DNA of 12,522 nucleotides from Candidatus Sumerlaeota bacterium (GCA_021772735.1 JAJFLK010000001.1:1-12522); one strand, 5' to 3'; positions 1-5,922 are shown, counted from the stretch's first letter. A program made the numbers and translations. The notes: generated from the sequence alone by a model not told the origin.

Positions 1-224
1 TCCGGGGGCGGAGCAAGCCGACAGGCGAAGCGACGTCCCCGACGGCACGCCGCCGTGGGCCGGCCTCGCCGACGCCAGCGACCCAGGCGGCGGATTGCAT
101 ACTTTCGCTCGTATCCGCTCACGGCGCAAAACTCGTCCAAAATTTTCCCCTTCTCCTTTTTTGATGCCCGCCGATACCTCGGCGCGATCGCGTTGAGCCC
201 TTCCTGATTCGACTTTGGACTCAT
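1..224 (-). CDS. Transposase N-terminus (integrase-type IS), cut by the window edge
   Basis: The minus strand opens at an ATG (222-224) with a strong Shine-Dalgarno sequence, GGAGG, eight bases upstream (233-237). It stays open for 74 codons to the left edge. The first 47 residues begin MSPKSNQEG and contain an RYRRASKKEK segment, then ILDEFC and GYERKYAIR. From memory this matches the N-terminal region of a widespread group of IS transposases with an rve (integrase, DDE) catalytic core, where a helix-turn-helix region precedes the core. The catalytic part would lie outside the window. After about residue 48 the translation becomes very Arg-rich (RWRRRGRP...) and similarity to the family is no longer obvious, so a frameshift or decay there is possible. 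No other frame in 1-80 gives a clearly better continuation. The start and family are fairly secure; whether the element is intact is unknown. Confidence 0.62.
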   Translation of the reverse strand, partial: MSPKSNQEGLNAIAPRYRRASKKEKGKILDEFCAVSGYERKYAIRRLGRWRRRGRPTAACRRGRRFACRLAPPP

Positions 225-232
225 CTGACCGG

Positions 233-237
233 CCTCC
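233..237 (-). promoter_or_regulatory. Ribosome binding site of the transposase
   Basis: GGAGG (read on the minus strand, within AAAAAGGAGG) lies eight bases before the ATG at 224. It is the best Shine-Dalgarno match in the window and is the main reason for accepting this edge-truncated reading frame as a gene. Confidence 0.6.
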
Positions 238-240
238 TTT

Positions 241-367
241 TTCGGTGTCCTGATTTATGAGTCAACGATCCTCCTATACGACCGCCTTCGGTGTCTTTTA
301 TTGTGAGGCAATTCGCACGGACACAATAGGATTGCAAAAGCGTGTAGATGTGAAACAATCGGGCGGA
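241..367. repeat. Three degenerate direct repeats, period about 46-47 bp, between transposase and secreted-protein gene
   Basis: TTCGGTGTC occurs exactly at 241-249 and 287-295. Downstream of each is a related box: TGAGTCAACG from 258 and TGTGAGGCAATTCG from 302. A third related box, TGTGAAACAATCGGGCGGA, lies at 349-367. The CAA core recurs at 263, 309 and 356, giving spacings of 46 and 47 bases. The copies are degenerate and are seen only by eye. Some transposases of the integrase superfamily use several repeated binding sites at the element ends, so these may mark the end of the insertion element next to its transposase start. This is inference. No clear terminal inverted repeat or target duplication could be found, because the other end lies outside the window. 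Confidence 0.4.
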
Positions 368-511
368 ACTATTACAGGGGGACGCCGGGCGCTGATCAGA
401 GCGCGGCGGAGAATGAGTTATCGGGTTCAACGCCGATCTCGGCGGGGGGGATCAAGCCGTACTGTTTTCGGCGTGGGTCACGGACTTGCAAATGGAAAGG
501 GAGAGAGGGTT

Positions 512-838
512 ATGAAGGCAAAGAGATTTCTATCGGTAATACTGCCACTGGGACTGTTGGGGATTGCGATCTCGGCCGAGACGAGTTGCAGCTCACCTGA
601 CTCGGAGACGAGCGGTCCGACCGCTATTCCGGAGCTGGCGCCGCCCGCATTGGTCGATGAACCGATGGTGGGTTCGAACGGCGGATCACATCCCGACGCG
701 GCACGCGTGGACGAAGACGGCAATGTCATCTCAACGCCGGCGCCCGAGCCCGAGGAACCCTCCGAAGCCGAGCCTCCGCCGGAGGTTCCGGCGACCGAAG
801 ATGGACATGTCGCGGACCTTCCGCCCGAACCCAAATAG
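512..838 (+). CDS. Small secreted Pro/Glu-rich protein, unknown function
   Basis: A 108-residue protein of no recognised family. It begins MKAKRFLSVILPLGLLGIAIS, a typical signal peptide with a basic N-terminus and a hydrophobic core at residues 7-20. A signal peptidase I site fits after Ala22 (I-S-A). Cys26 follows shortly, but the preceding A-E-T-S is a poor lipobox, so lipidation is uncertain. The mature part is low in complexity, acidic and proline-rich (PAPEPEEP, EAEPPPEVP) and ends in PPEPK, so it is probably disordered and could span or link envelope layers. The frame is open back to 257, but a GGGAGAG-like ribosome site before the ATG at 512, together with the signal peptide, supports this start. 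It is followed by a 108-base gap and the transporter gene on the same strand. No function can be assigned. Confidence 0.7.
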   Translation: MKAKRFLSVILPLGLLGIAISAETSCSSPDSETSGPTAIPELAPPALVDEPMVGSNGGSHPDAARVDEDGNVISTPAPEPEEPSEAEPPPEVPATEDGHVADLPPEPK

Positions 839-905
839 CGCTCAGACCACCGGGATTCCGTACTTTTCCCAACCAGCGTCAGAATTCAGAGAACGCCGTC
901 TCGGT

Positions 906-930
906 TCCGCGCGAGCGCGGAGTTTCTGTC
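906..930 (+). terminator. Weak hairpin between secreted-protein gene and transporter gene
   Basis: TCCGCG (906-911) and CGCGGA (916-921) can form a six-base-pair stem with a CGAG loop, followed by a T-rich stretch GTTTCTGTCT. The T-run is poor and the hairpin lies only 26 bases before the next start codon. It could be an attenuating hairpin or simply chance in GC-rich DNA. Confidence 0.25.
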
Positions 931-933
931 TGC

Positions 934-938
934 GGAGG
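934..938 (+). promoter_or_regulatory. Ribosome binding site fixing the TTG start of the transporter
   Basis: GGAGG at 934-938 ends eight bases before the TTG at 947. The nearby ATG at 951 is in a different frame, so the ribosome site argues for TTG initiation of the EamA-type protein. Confidence 0.6.
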
Positions 939-946
939 TCGGTCCA

Positions 947-1810
947 TTGAATGGCGTTTTGTGGGGACTCGGTTCGGCCGGGGCCTACGGCACCTCGGAT
1001 TTCATCGCGCGCCTCACGAGCCGGAACATCGGCGTGCGCCGCTCGCTGTTCGCGATGCTGCTGACCGGAACCGCCGCCCTGACGGTTTATCTATGGGCAA
1101 CGGGTTTTAAGTGGGCTCTGAGCGGACCCGGCGTGCCGATTGTCATCGTCGCCGGGGTGCTCAACATGATCGGCCTGCTGTTGCTTTACGCAGCCCTGAC
1201 GCGCGGACCCATCGCCGTGGCCTCGCCGATCGTCGCGGCGCATCCGGCCCTCGTCCTCATCTTGCTCGTTCCGCTGGGTATCGTCCCGAACCTGCTGCAG
1301 TGCGTGGCGATGTCCGTCGTCCTCGGCGCCGTTGCGTTTCTTTCGCGCGAAATGGGTCAATACGAAAAATTTCTTCAATTCGATCGCGCCCACGTGCGGC
1401 GCACCGCGGCGATTGCGGCCGCGGCTGCCGTCGTCTTTGCCGTGCAGATCGTCCTCGCACAGGAAGCTGCGGCCCGCCTCGGCACATTGCAGATGGCGTG
1501 GCTGCTGCGTGTCGTCGCGCTTGGCTCGCTGGTGATTCTCATGGGCGCCGGACGCGAGCCGTTTGCCTCTCCCGTGCGGCTCGTGCCCGCGCTCGTCGTG
1601 CAGGGATTGCTCGACGTCGGCGGAATGATCTTCTTTTTTACCGGCAGCGTCGGAACCGATCGCGCCGTCGTCGCCGTCGTCGCATCAACCTTCACGGCCG
1701 TGACCGTGCTGCTCGCTCGATTCGTTCTGCGTGAGCCGGTCTCGATGCGTCAGTGGGTGGCGATCGCGACGATCATGGCCGGCGTCGCTTTCCTCGCGGC
1801 CGCAGGTTAA
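947..1810 (+). CDS. DMT superfamily (EamA-type) membrane transporter
   Basis: A 287-residue integral membrane protein that starts with TTG, supported by a well-placed GGAGG. The length and the roughly ten hydrophobic segments match the drug/metabolite transporter superfamily, which is built from two tandem EamA repeats. The first repeat covers about residues 3-134 and includes YAALTRGPIAVASPI (81-95). The second covers about 152-285 and includes TGSVGTDRAVVAVVASTFTA (232-251) and a closing LREPVSMRQW segment (261-270). These are typical of the half-repeat ends, where a short loop precedes the last helix. Members export or import small metabolites or amino acids across the inner membrane; the substrate cannot be read from the sequence. 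The neighbouring genes do not indicate a pathway. The gene converges on msrA, with 73 bases between the two stop codons. Confidence 0.85.
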   Translation: MNGVLWGLGSAGAYGTSDFIARLTSRNIGVRRSLFAMLLTGTAALTVYLWATGFKWALSGPGVPIVIVAGVLNMIGLLLLYAALTRGPIAVASPIVAAHPALVLILLVPLGIVPNLLQCVAMSVVLGAVAFLSREMGQYEKFLQFDRAHVRRTAAIAAAAAVVFAVQIVLAQEAAARLGTLQMAWLLRVVALGSLVILMGAGREPFASPVRLVPALVVQGLLDVGGMIFFFTGSVGTDRAVVAVVASTFTAVTVLLARFVLREPVSMRQWVAIATIMAGVAFLAAAG

Positions 1811-1864
1811 TCGACTCAGTTAACAACAAAATTCTATATCTCTACAGGCGCAGCGCTCTCAACC

Positions 1865-1880
1865 GCCGCGCGGCCTTTTC
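1865..1880 (+). terminator. Possible terminator downstream of the transporter gene
   Basis: The perfect palindrome GCCGCGCGGC (1865-1874) is followed by CTTTTC. The stem is only three base pairs around a four-base loop and the T-run is short. Its place between two convergent genes suits a terminator, but the structure is weak. Confidence 0.3.
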
Positions 1881-1883
1881 GCT

Positions 1884-2354
1884 TTATAAGTGGCACTGAT
1901 CGACACCGCGCTTGGCGAGGTATTGCTGGTGATATTCTTCGGCGCGCCAGAAATTCGAAGCGGGCTCGATCTCGGTCACAATGGGATTGGCAAATCGTCC
2001 GCTGCCGTCGGCTTTCGCCTTTGAGGCGCGTGCGGCGGCTTCCTGCTCGGCGTTGTGGAAAAAGATCGCGGATCGATATTGCGTGCCCCGGTCCGGCCCC
2101 TGGCGATCCGGCGTCGTCGGGTCGTGGCTCGACCAGAACGTCTCAAGTAATTTCTCATAGCCGACCTGCTCGGGATCGAACTCAACCTGCACGACCTCGG
2201 CATGACCGGTGCGCCCGGTGCATACCTGCTCGTAGGTTGCCCCATCGACTGTGCCGCCGGTGTATCCGACTTGGGCGTCGAGGACGCCATCGACTTTCCT
2301 GAAATTCGCCTCGACTCCCCAGAAGCACCCGGCTCCAAATGTTGCCTTTGCCAT
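1884..2354 (-). CDS. msrA: Peptide-methionine (S)-S-oxide reductase
   Basis: A 156-residue MsrA, the usual size of a stand-alone cytoplasmic enzyme. It reduces the S-epimer of methionine sulfoxide in proteins and free methionine, with thioredoxin as electron donor, and so repairs oxidative damage. The catalytic motif GCFWG lies at residues 9-13 with nucleophile Cys10. GYTGG (30-34), TGRTGHAEVV (46-55) and HDPTTPDRQGPDRGTQYRS (77-95) are family hallmarks. The C-terminal Cys154 (DQCHL) is placed to be the resolving cysteine. The frame is open 99 codons further upstream, but that part resembles no MsrA and overlaps the antitoxin gene. The ATG at 2354 has GGAGG eight bases upstream (2363-2367). 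No MsrB domain or gene is seen nearby. The gene lies 77 bases downstream of the antitoxin gene on the same strand and may receive read-through from the toxin-antitoxin promoter. Confidence 0.95.
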   Translation of the reverse strand: MAKATFGAGCFWGVEANFRKVDGVLDAQVGYTGGTVDGATYEQVCTGRTGHAEVVQVEFDPEQVGYEKLLETFWSSHDPTTPDRQGPDRGTQYRSAIFFHNAEQEAAARASKAKADGSGRFANPIVTEIEPASNFWRAEEYHQQYLAKRGVDQCHL

Positions 2355-2431
2355 TTTCTCGTCCTCCGGATCGGCAATGTTGCGGCGGGCCGCCGACCAC
2401 TGTCTTGCCCGGCCCGGTCCACCCGCCTCGC

Positions 2432-2923
2432 TCAGACATTCAGGGCTTCGAGCCGCGCCTGGACAAATCGCTTCCGATTCTTGATGTCGGTGGAATTCAA
2501 TACATGCCGACGCGCGCGCCGTCGCGGCTTGGGCGTCAGCTTCCCATACGCAATCTGATGCTGCTTGGCCTCTGTGCCTGTCGCATTCAGAGCGTAAAGC
2601 CTTATCTCTTTCTCGGCCGTCCACTCCATTTTGGTCAGCGCCTGATCGCATTCTTCCCAGTCCGAAACAGACCGCCGCGTGACGCCGAGCCGTTTGGCGA
2701 CGTCCTGAAGGGACATCTCAAGATGAAGACGAAGAAACTTCACTTCAGTGCCTGTCAGGCGAAACTCTTTAAGCGCAACCCTGATGGCCATAGCGCATTG
2801 CAAGGCGACGAAATCCAACTTTGGAACCCACTCGTCGAACACCCGCATCATTGGACAATTCTCGACGATCAGGGGAAATCCAAATCCGTCGTAACGGTAG
2901 TCCTGTATCCTGGTCTTTGCCAT
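2432..2923 (-). CDS. MqsA/HigA-like helix-turn-helix antitoxin without zinc finger
   Basis: A 163-residue protein. Residues 56-92 hold RLTGTEVKFLRLHLEMSLQD, then VAKRLGVTRRSVSDWE, which matches the C-terminal XRE-type DNA-binding domain of YgiT/MqsA and HigA antitoxins (usual form: R-L-T-G-x-E-[IF]-R-F-L-R, with a helix-turn-helix ending in V-S-x-W-E). The N-terminal half (YRYDGFGFPLIVEN...) resembles the sheet that these antitoxins place before the helix-turn-helix. It has only isolated cysteines (Cys23, Cys43) and no CxxC pairs, so the zinc finger of classical MqsA is absent. The basic C-terminal tail (PKPRRRARRH, 131-140) is unusual. The start lies eight bases after the toxin stop. The likely role is to neutralise the upstream DUF4258 protein and repress their shared promoter. 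The family fit is good; antitoxin activity is inferred from context. Confidence 0.75.
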   Translation of the reverse strand: MAKTRIQDYRYDGFGFPLIVENCPMMRVFDEWVPKLDFVALQCAMAIRVALKEFRLTGTEVKFLRLHLEMSLQDVAKRLGVTRRSVSDWEECDQALTKMEWTAEKEIRLYALNATGTEAKQHQIAYGKLTPKPRRRARRHVLNSTDIKNRKRFVQARLEALNV

Positions 2924-2931
2924 CAGTCCGC

Positions 2932-3243
2932 TCAGCCCATTCGTAACTCCACGACCGTCACAACCACAACGCCCTGCGTCGGATCCACGGGTACGGCCAC
3001 TCTAATGTGACGCTCTGTACTGTGGATGAAATTTCGTAGCGCGTACGTCCGGTGGTCCCCTGTTAACTCATCCTTCTTGGCTTCGCGCCTTCCCTTGTAT
3101 AGAACCTCAAGAACCTCGGGCTGAAAGATTTGCCTCTCAACCATTCTCGCATTGGCGTGATCTGAGAATGTCAGCTTCCCATCTCTGACGAGGGCTCGAA
3201 TTTTCTCCGCCACGCCTTCAATCTTCCTGGGTCGCTTGGCCAT
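2932..3243 (-). CDS. DUF4258 protein, probable toxin of a type II toxin-antitoxin pair
   Basis: A 103-residue protein with the DUF4258 signature: IRALVRDGKLTFSDHANARM (15-34), then VERQI, a GRREAKKD segment (51-58), YALRNF (67-72) and a final beta-strand region RHIRVAVPVD...VVVVTVVEL (78-100). DUF4258 proteins are small, alpha/beta, often encoded next to YgiT/HigA-type antitoxins, and resemble RelE/MqsR-fold ribonucleases in layout. Cleavage of mRNA is therefore a reasonable but unproven activity. His29 in SDHA is the most conserved-looking polar residue. The toxin comes first and the antitoxin second, with only eight bases between them, as in mqsRA and higBA. The ATG at 3243 has GGGAGG directly against it with no spacer, which is poor. 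A GTG at codon 11, with AGGAAG nine bases upstream, is an alternative start that keeps the whole domain. Confidence 0.75.
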   Translation of the reverse strand: MAKRPRKIEGVAEKIRALVRDGKLTFSDHANARMVERQIFQPEVLEVLYKGRREAKKDELTGDHRTYALRNFIHSTERHIRVAVPVDPTQGVVVVTVVELRMG

Positions 3244-3293
3244 CCTCCCTTAGCCCCCGCCGGTAGTGTGCCGCTTTCAAACAGCAATGTACA

Positions 3294-3322
3294 ATTCTAG
3301 CGTCCCAGTGGCCGGTTCTCCA
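3294..3322 (-). promoter_or_regulatory. Candidate sigma-70 promoter of the toxin-antitoxin operon
   Basis: Read on the minus strand, TGGAGA (3317-3322, four of six to TTGACA) is 17 bases from TAGAAT (3294-3299, five of six to TATAAT). It would give a leader of about 40 bases before the toxin ATG. No clear operator palindrome was found apart from the short TGTACA at 3288-3293, beside the -10 box. Confidence 0.42.
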
Positions 3323-3358
3323 CGAAAAAGGCCTATCGGAGAGAGTGATTTCGATCTT

Positions 3359-3380
3359 AAAAGCCGCCTTGCCTCGGGCG
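3359..3380 (-). terminator. Possible weak terminator downstream of the kinase gene
   Basis: On the minus strand, CGCC (3377-3380) can pair with GGCG (3365-3368) around an eight-base loop, with GCTTTT following. The stem is short. Its position between the kinase stop (3421) and the toxin-antitoxin promoter would separate the two operons, but the structure alone is not convincing. Confidence 0.27.
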
Positions 3381-3420
3381 CAAGTGGGCAAATTTCACGG
3401 TGGGGTCAAAGAATTCAGGT

Positions 3421-5922
3421 CTATTTATTTCTTGCCGCCGAGGCCAGCTTCTTCTTCGCGTCCTTGCTGCCCATTTGGGCCGCGCGTCGGTACCAATATA
3501 TCGCCCGGTCGCGGGTCTGCTCGATGCCGTGTCCGGTCTCGTATCGGCTGGCGAGGTTATACATCGCGCGGGGATCGCCGGCGCGGGCGGCACGTTCGAT
3601 CCAATACAACGCCTCATCGGGATCGGCCTCGACTCCTCGGCCAGTCTCGTACATCCAGGCCAGATCGTTCATGTTGCGCGGACTGCCGGCTTCTGCGCCG
3701 CGCCGGAACCATTTCAACGCCTGGACGTAATCGCGCTCGACGCCATATCCACTTGAATACATCAAACCAAGATTGTGCATCGCGCCGGTATCGCCCCGCG
3801 CCGCGCCCTGGCGAAAGTGATCGACCGCCGCAATGGCATCGGCCCGCGCGCCCCGGCCCTCGATCCGCATCCAGCCCAGATAATTGCTCGCTTCGATGGC
3901 TCCGGCTTTGTCCGCGCGCCTGACCCATTCGTATCCGGCGGCGGGGTCGGGCTCGATGCCAATCCCCTGATCGTATGCCGCACCGAGCAGGAACATCGCC
4001 CGCGCGTTGCCGAATTCGGCCAGATGGCGGATATCGCCGATCACGGCGGCGGCATCGCGGGCTGCGGTTTCGGGATCGGCCGCGACCCCGGCGCGACCCC
4101 AATGGCGAAGCCATGCGAGCCACATCCGCGCCATGGGATGACCGGCCGCAGCAATGCGTTCGAGATGCTCGCGGGCCTGATTCTCGTCGACCGTCCCTCC
4201 TGAACCGGTGAGCATTTCGAGCGCCTTATCCAATTGCCGGACCTGAACCTGGGACATCGCGCGGACACCGGGCCTTGATCGATCGCGCTCGGCCCGCGCG
4301 TTTGCGATTCGCCGAGCCTTGGAAACATCCCTCGCGTTGCGCGCCGCGGCAAACTGATCGGCGGGCTTATCGGCGGGCCGAACCGCAGTCGCTGTCTCTT
4401 CGCGATTGCTTCGGAGCGAATTTGAAGTTCCGGATTCAAGTGACGCGGGCGATTTGGACGGCTCTCCCGCCCCTGCTTCTCGGGCAATCGATTCCGCATC
4501 CGCTTCGCCGCTCGCTTCGGCATCTTCTTCGGCGTCCGGTGCGGTCTGCACGGTCGGCAAAGTCGAGACCGGCTCTGCGCGATTTATGACGTTTTCGGGC
4601 GCATCTGCCCGCGCGGACTGCGCGGATTTCACCGGGATTGCTCTGTCCGAAGCCCACTCTGTCTGCGCAATGTCAGGCAACGCGGAGCTCGCTGGCGACA
4701 TCGCGGTTGCGTTCGATTGCCTCCGAAGATCCACCGCGCCGTCGCCCTCGCCCTCGCCCTCGACAAACAAGACCAACGCGAGCATGGCCGCCAGGCCCGC
4801 CACTGCGGCGCCCATCGCGCGATAAGGTCTGAGTTGTCGCAAACGCCATAGTTGCATCAACCGCGACAAAGGCGTTAATGCCTCTGTCCGCGCGCGGCCG
4901 TTCGCCTTCCCGGAGATCGCGGCGGCCGCGTGCTCAGCCAGCTCCTCGTCCTCGGATTCGGGATAAACGATCTCGGTCTGGGCCTGGAGCAGACTCGCGC
5001 GAAGCTGAATGCGGTTGAACAACTCGCGCAATTCCGCCTGAATCCCGGCGCCGTTGGAGTACCGATCTCCGAGATCCTTGGCCATCGCGCGGTCTACGAT
5101 CGCAGAGAGCCCTTCGGGAAGATCCTCGACGGTCTCGTCGAGCGACGCATGCGGCTCGTAAAGAATCTCCTTCAAAATCTCGCGCGAGGATTCGCCTCTG
5201 AATGGCAGTTTGCCGCGCAACATCGTATAGAGCACCGCGCCCAAGGCGTGAACATCACTCTCGGGCCCGGCGTCATCGCCCCGGCATTGCTCGGGCGCCA
5301 TGAACGCGGGAGTGCCGACGACCGGCGAGCCCTTGGCCCGCGTTTCGGTCGGTGCGTTCGCCGTATCGGTAATCCGTGCGATACCGAAGTCCAGGACGCG
5401 GACGCGCCCGGTGGCGTCCACCATGATGTTCTGCGGTTTAATATCCCCGTGAATGATCCCGTGCTCGTGCGCGGCGGCAAGCGCTCCGGCCACCTGTATG
5501 CCGATTTTCACAGCGGCGTGAGGATCAAGCCTGCCCTCGGCCTCGATCAGGCCCGAAAGCTCCGTGCCATCGACATACTCCATCGCGATGAACGGCGGAT
5601 CGTGCTCGAGCGAAATCGAATGGATCGTGACCAGGTTCGGATGATTGAGCCGCGCCGCAGCCAGAGCCTCGCGCTGGAATTGCTCGCGGATTTCGCCATC
5701 GGTGGCCATCGAAGCGGACAGAATCTTGACCGCTACAGTGCGATCGAGCGCCGCCTCGTGTGCGCGATAGACCACGCCCATTCCGCCGCGTCCCAGTTCG
5801 CTGATGATGCGATATCCGCCCAGCGTCCTGCCGATAAGATCGTCATGATCGACTCGCATGGCGGCGTCCCGGGCGGCGGATTCCTCCGTGGTCGATGGCG
5901 GTGAGTTTGCCTTGATCCTCAC
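3421..5922 (-). CDS. Transmembrane Ser/Thr protein kinase with Sel1 repeats
   Basis: An 833-residue Hanks-type kinase. The kinase domain (about 37-300) has the P-loop GRGGMG (44-49), VAVK with Lys66, alpha-C Glu85, HGDIKPQN with catalytic Asp160, DFG (178-180) and APE (209-211). The usual HRD arginine is Gly159, which makes it a non-RD kinase. A juxtamembrane region leads to one membrane helix (about 369-387) after basic residues, so the C-terminal half should face the periplasm. That half has an Ala/Glu-rich linker (about 388-590), one degenerate Sel1 unit and five regular 36-residue Sel1 repeats (638-817). No PASTA domain is present. The GTG start at 5922 overlaps the lipoprotein stop (GTGA), implying translational coupling; Met22 is an alternative start. 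The substrates are unknown. The domain assignment is secure; the signal-sensing role of the Sel1 part is inferred. Confidence 0.92.
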   Translation of the reverse strand: MRIKANSPPSTTEESAARDAAMRVDHDDLIGRTLGGYRIISELGRGGMGVVYRAHEAALDRTVAVKILSASMATDGEIREQFQREALAAARLNHPNLVTIHSISLEHDPPFIAMEYVDGTELSGLIEAEGRLDPHAAVKIGIQVAGALAAAHEHGIIHGDIKPQNIMVDATGRVRVLDFGIARITDTANAPTETRAKGSPVVGTPAFMAPEQCRGDDAGPESDVHALGAVLYTMLRGKLPFRGESSREILKEILYEPHASLDETVEDLPEGLSAIVDRAMAKDLGDRYSNGAGIQAELRELFNRIQLRASLLQAQTEIVYPESEDEELAEHAAAAISGKANGRARTEALTPLSRLMQLWRLRQLRPYRAMGAAVAGLAAMLALVLFVEGEGEGDGAVDLRRQSNATAMSPASSALPDIAQTEWASDRAIPVKSAQSARADAPENVINRAEPVSTLPTVQTAPDAEEDAEASGEADAESIAREAGAGEPSKSPASLESGTSNSLRSNREETATAVRPADKPADQFAAARNARDVSKARRIANARAERDRSRPGVRAMSQVQVRQLDKALEMLTGSGGTVDENQAREHLERIAAAGHPMARMWLAWLRHWGRAGVAADPETAARDAAAVIGDIRHLAEFGNARAMFLLGAAYDQGIGIEPDPAAGYEWVRRADKAGAIEASNYLGWMRIEGRGARADAIAAVDHFRQGAARGDTGAMHNLGLMYSSGYGVERDYVQALKWFRRGAEAGSPRNMNDLAWMYETGRGVEADPDEALYWIERAARAGDPRAMYNLASRYETGHGIEQTRDRAIYWYRRAAQMGSKDAKKKLASAARNK
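3472..4011 (-). repeat. Five Sel1-like repeats inside the kinase gene
   Basis: Residues 638-817 divide exactly into five units of 36 residues, so the DNA period is 108 bases. Typical units read G-x-x-x-A-M-x-N-L-x-x-x-Y-x-x-G-x-G-[VI]-E, followed by A-x-x-W-[FYI]-x-R-A-A. The repeats have diverged at DNA level. They form helical-hairpin solenoids that usually bind protein partners. A longer degenerate unit (594-637) precedes them. Confidence 0.85.
4743..4762. repeat. Hexanucleotide tandem repeat (CGCCCT)x3 in the kinase gene
   Basis: CGCCCT is repeated three times and followed by a partial copy. On the coding strand it gives EGEGEGDG (residues 388-395), directly after the membrane helix. The unit is six bases, so slippage would add or remove two residues without a frameshift. 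Confidence 0.6.
5919..5922 (-). promoter_or_regulatory. GTGA stop/start overlap coupling lipoprotein and kinase
   Basis: On the minus strand the four bases GTGA hold the kinase start codon (GTG, 5922-5920) and the lipoprotein stop (TGA, 5921-5919). The nearest Shine-Dalgarno-like TGAGG is about 14 bases upstream, too far for efficient independent initiation, which favours re-initiation by terminating ribosomes. Confidence 0.6.

Noticed and set aside
332..359. Possible -35 TTGCAA and -10 AACAAT before the secreted-protein gene
   Set aside because: The -10 match is only four of six, the spacer is 16 and the distance to the gene is about 150 bases; too weak to list as a promoter.
257..511. Upstream extension of the secreted-protein frame
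   Set aside because: It would bury the signal peptide 85 residues inside the protein; the composition is Arg-rich and unlike the rest.
564..950. Plus-strand frame overlapping the secreted-protein gene
   Set aside because: An Arg/Pro-rich shadow in another frame of the secreted-protein gene, with no ribosome site.
2355..2651. 99-codon N-terminal extension of msrA
   Set aside because: It is unlike any MsrA leader, overlaps the antitoxin gene in another frame, and an ATG with a good ribosome site gives a full-length enzyme.
3472..4011. Regular 108-base periodicity considered as a CRISPR-like or satellite array
   Set aside because: The period is coding: it corresponds to 36-residue Sel1 units, and the DNA copies are strongly diverged.
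4930..5904. Long plus-strand open frame (324 codons) opposite the kinase gene
   Set aside because: It lies entirely antisense to clear kinase-domain coding sequence, shows no recognisable motif and is expected from GC-rich third-position bias.
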